DNA of 64,000 nt, taken from contig CAMAXE010000004.1 of assembly GCA_945862145.1 (NCBI GenBank), positions 118,705-182,704 on the forward strand, given 5' to 3'. Source of the stretch: Klebsiella pneumoniae (GTDB taxonomy: Bacteria > Pseudomonadota > Gammaproteobacteria > Pseudomonadales > UBA5518). Positions 62,981-64,000 of this stretch are shown in pieces (positions within the stretch are counted from its first letter, which is position 1; each line of letters opens with the position of its first letter). Under the pieces are notes generated by a model that was not told the origin of the DNA, searched no databases, and worked only from the letters and a program-made list of their open reading frames with translations. Position numbers and translations under genes: made by a program.

Positions 62981-64000
62981 ATGAACGTCAGGAAACTTGT
63001 TATGACCATCGCATCGGCCAGCGCTTTGGCCGCCATACCAGCGCAGGCCAGCAATCTCGAGGAAATCATCGTCACAGCCCAGAAGCGGGAGCAAAGTCTG
63101 ATTGAGGTCCCGCTCGCGGTTGGCGCGATCTCCGGAGCAACGCTCGAGGCCAAGGGCGTGGAGTCCGTCGCGGATCTGGAGTTCTCTCTGCCCTCCCTTG
63201 TGATCGCAGAGAACAGCGGCGGCGGCCTCGTGGCCACCGCACTTGTCACGCGGGGCATCGGGGTTAACGGCAACATACCCTACTTCGAGCCTTCCACGGC
63301 ACTCTTCATCGACGGCGCCTTCCGCAGCCGCTCGGCGCTCGGGATGGACGACCTCGTCAACATCGAGCGCGTCGAGTACCTGCGTGGTCCGCAGTCGACC
63401 CTGTACGGCCGCAATGCCTCGGCTGGAGTGATCTCGATCTACACGCAGCGCCCCCGCGAGGAATGGGGTGGGCAGGTTGAGGCGACCGTAAGCCAAGAGC
63501 GCGCGGGGGAAGATCCAATGGGTTACCTCGTGCGCGGCGAAGCAAGCGGCCCACTCAGCGATAAGGTGGGCGCCGGCCTCAGCTTCACGCGGCGGGAAAA
63601 CGACGATCTTTACGAGGTGACCGGCAGCCCAGAGATAGACAGCGTAAACGGACGCGAGGACTATTCGATCCGCGGTCAACTTGAGTTCCAGCCCTCCGAG
63701 GCACTCAACATCCGCGTCACCGGTGGCACTGCCGATCGCGACGTCAACGGGCCGGCGACAGAACTCTTCTTCGACGATGCGGCGCTGGGTGGACTGTTCA
63801 CGGTCCTGGAAGGATTCAATGATGCCTTGCGTGCGCGGCAAGGCGGGGCCGACCTTGGCGATCTGAACCCGACTGTCGATTTTCTGCTGTCGGTCGGAGC
63901 GGTGCCTACGCCAAACGGAGTCACGGTCACGCCACCACACAACGACCCTTGGGACCGCAAGATCCACCTGAACGACCGCAAGCAGGGCGGGCTCGACGGA
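62981..64000 (+). CDS. TonB-dependent receptor, N-terminal part (runs off the right edge)
   Basis: 340 codons from ATG 62981 to the window end with no stop. Signal peptide (LVMTIASASALAAIPAQA) followed at once by LEEIIVTAQKREQSL, the TonB-box region, then the plug domain with VPLAVGAISGATLEAKG, LVTRGIGVNG, FIDGAFRSRSALGMDDL and IERVEYLRGPQSTLYGRNASAGVISI; then the first barrel strands (VEATVSQERAGEDPMGYLVRGEASGPL). It is an outer-membrane active transporter energised by TonB. GGAG lies seven bases upstream of the ATG. Placed after the PQQ dehydrogenase, it may import the locus substrate or a cofactor such as PQQ. Ligand unknown. Confidence 0.93.
   Translation, partial: MNVRKLVMTIASASALAAIPAQASNLEEIIVTAQKREQSLIEVPLAVGAISGATLEAKGVESVADLEFSLPSLVIAENSGGGLVATALVTRGIGVNGNIPYFEPSTALFIDGAFRSRSALGMDDLVNIERVEYLRGPQSTLYGRNASAGVISIYTQRPREEWGGQVEATVSQERAGEDPMGYLVRGEASGPLSDKVGAGLSFTRRENDDLYEVTGSPEIDSVNGREDYSIRGQLEFQPSEALNIRVTGGTADRDVNGPATELFFDDAALGGLFTVLEGFNDALRARQGGADLGDLNPTVDFLLSVGAVPTPNGVTVTPPHNDPWDRKIHLNDRKQGGLDG

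Overview
The window is chromosomal DNA of a high-GC, Gram-negative, aerobic heterotroph, most likely a gammaproteobacterium. The support is the set of housekeeping genes (Tex, 67K-type SppA, DgkA, WrbA, DUF2069, DUF2799, a class A PBP, a PHA-granule protein) together with many outer-membrane and periplasmic redox proteins. No rRNA, tRNA, CRISPR array, prophage or complete insertion sequence was found. Genes are tightly packed, with many 4-base ATGA-type start/stop overlaps and several convergent pairs that overlap at their 3' ends.

Layout. 1-5.5 kb: end of a PHA-granule gene, then thiolase-like, P450, CorA and acyl-CoA synthetase genes on the minus strand. 5.5-11.2 kb: a nucleotide-signalling block (adenylate cyclase-PilZ fusion, HD-GYP response regulator, a collapsed hybrid kinase, a receiver-Hpt protein, a receiver-EAL protein with a degenerate EAL domain). 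11.2-15.5 kb: DUF1214 protein, epoxide-hydrolase-like protein, and a porin/FMN-binding/PepSY operon behind a Fur-box-like inverted repeat. 15.5-28.1 kb: Tex, DgkA, a lipoprotein peptidase, SppA, DUF2069, WrbA, YihY/BrkB, a TlpA-like lipoprotein, a sugar dehydrogenase-cytochrome fusion, and an FHA/serine-protease pair. 28.2-46.3 kb: GabT, LLM oxidoreductase, dienelactone hydrolase, NTF2-like protein, a small repeat protein broken by a short inverted-repeat element present twice, aldehyde dehydrogenase, an exported redox operon (cytochrome c, ALO-type flavoenzyme, PLP enzyme), TauD-type dioxygenase, PBP1-type enzyme, amino-acid permease, P1 peptidase and GabD.

46.3-52.4 kb is a lower-GC island with two sulfotransferases, a 1005-residue double glycosyltransferase and a hexapeptide acyltransferase, probably making or decorating a sulfated, acylated glycan.

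52.4-64 kb is the most unusual part. A five-gene minus-strand operon encodes a two-subunit B12-dependent acyl-CoA mutase, its MeaB GTPase, a metallo-beta-lactamase-fold hydrolase and a crotonase. Divergent from it are an iron-type alcohol dehydrogenase, a TetR regulator, a CoA ligase, a PQQ- and haem-dependent alcohol dehydrogenase and a TonB-dependent receptor that runs off the right edge. Together these can be read as uptake, periplasmic alcohol oxidation, CoA activation, carbon-skeleton rearrangement and further breakdown of an unknown branched substrate. The mutase has Leu, Cys and Asn where methylmalonyl-CoA mutase has Tyr89, Arg207 and His244, so its reaction cannot be assigned to a characterised mutase and may be new.
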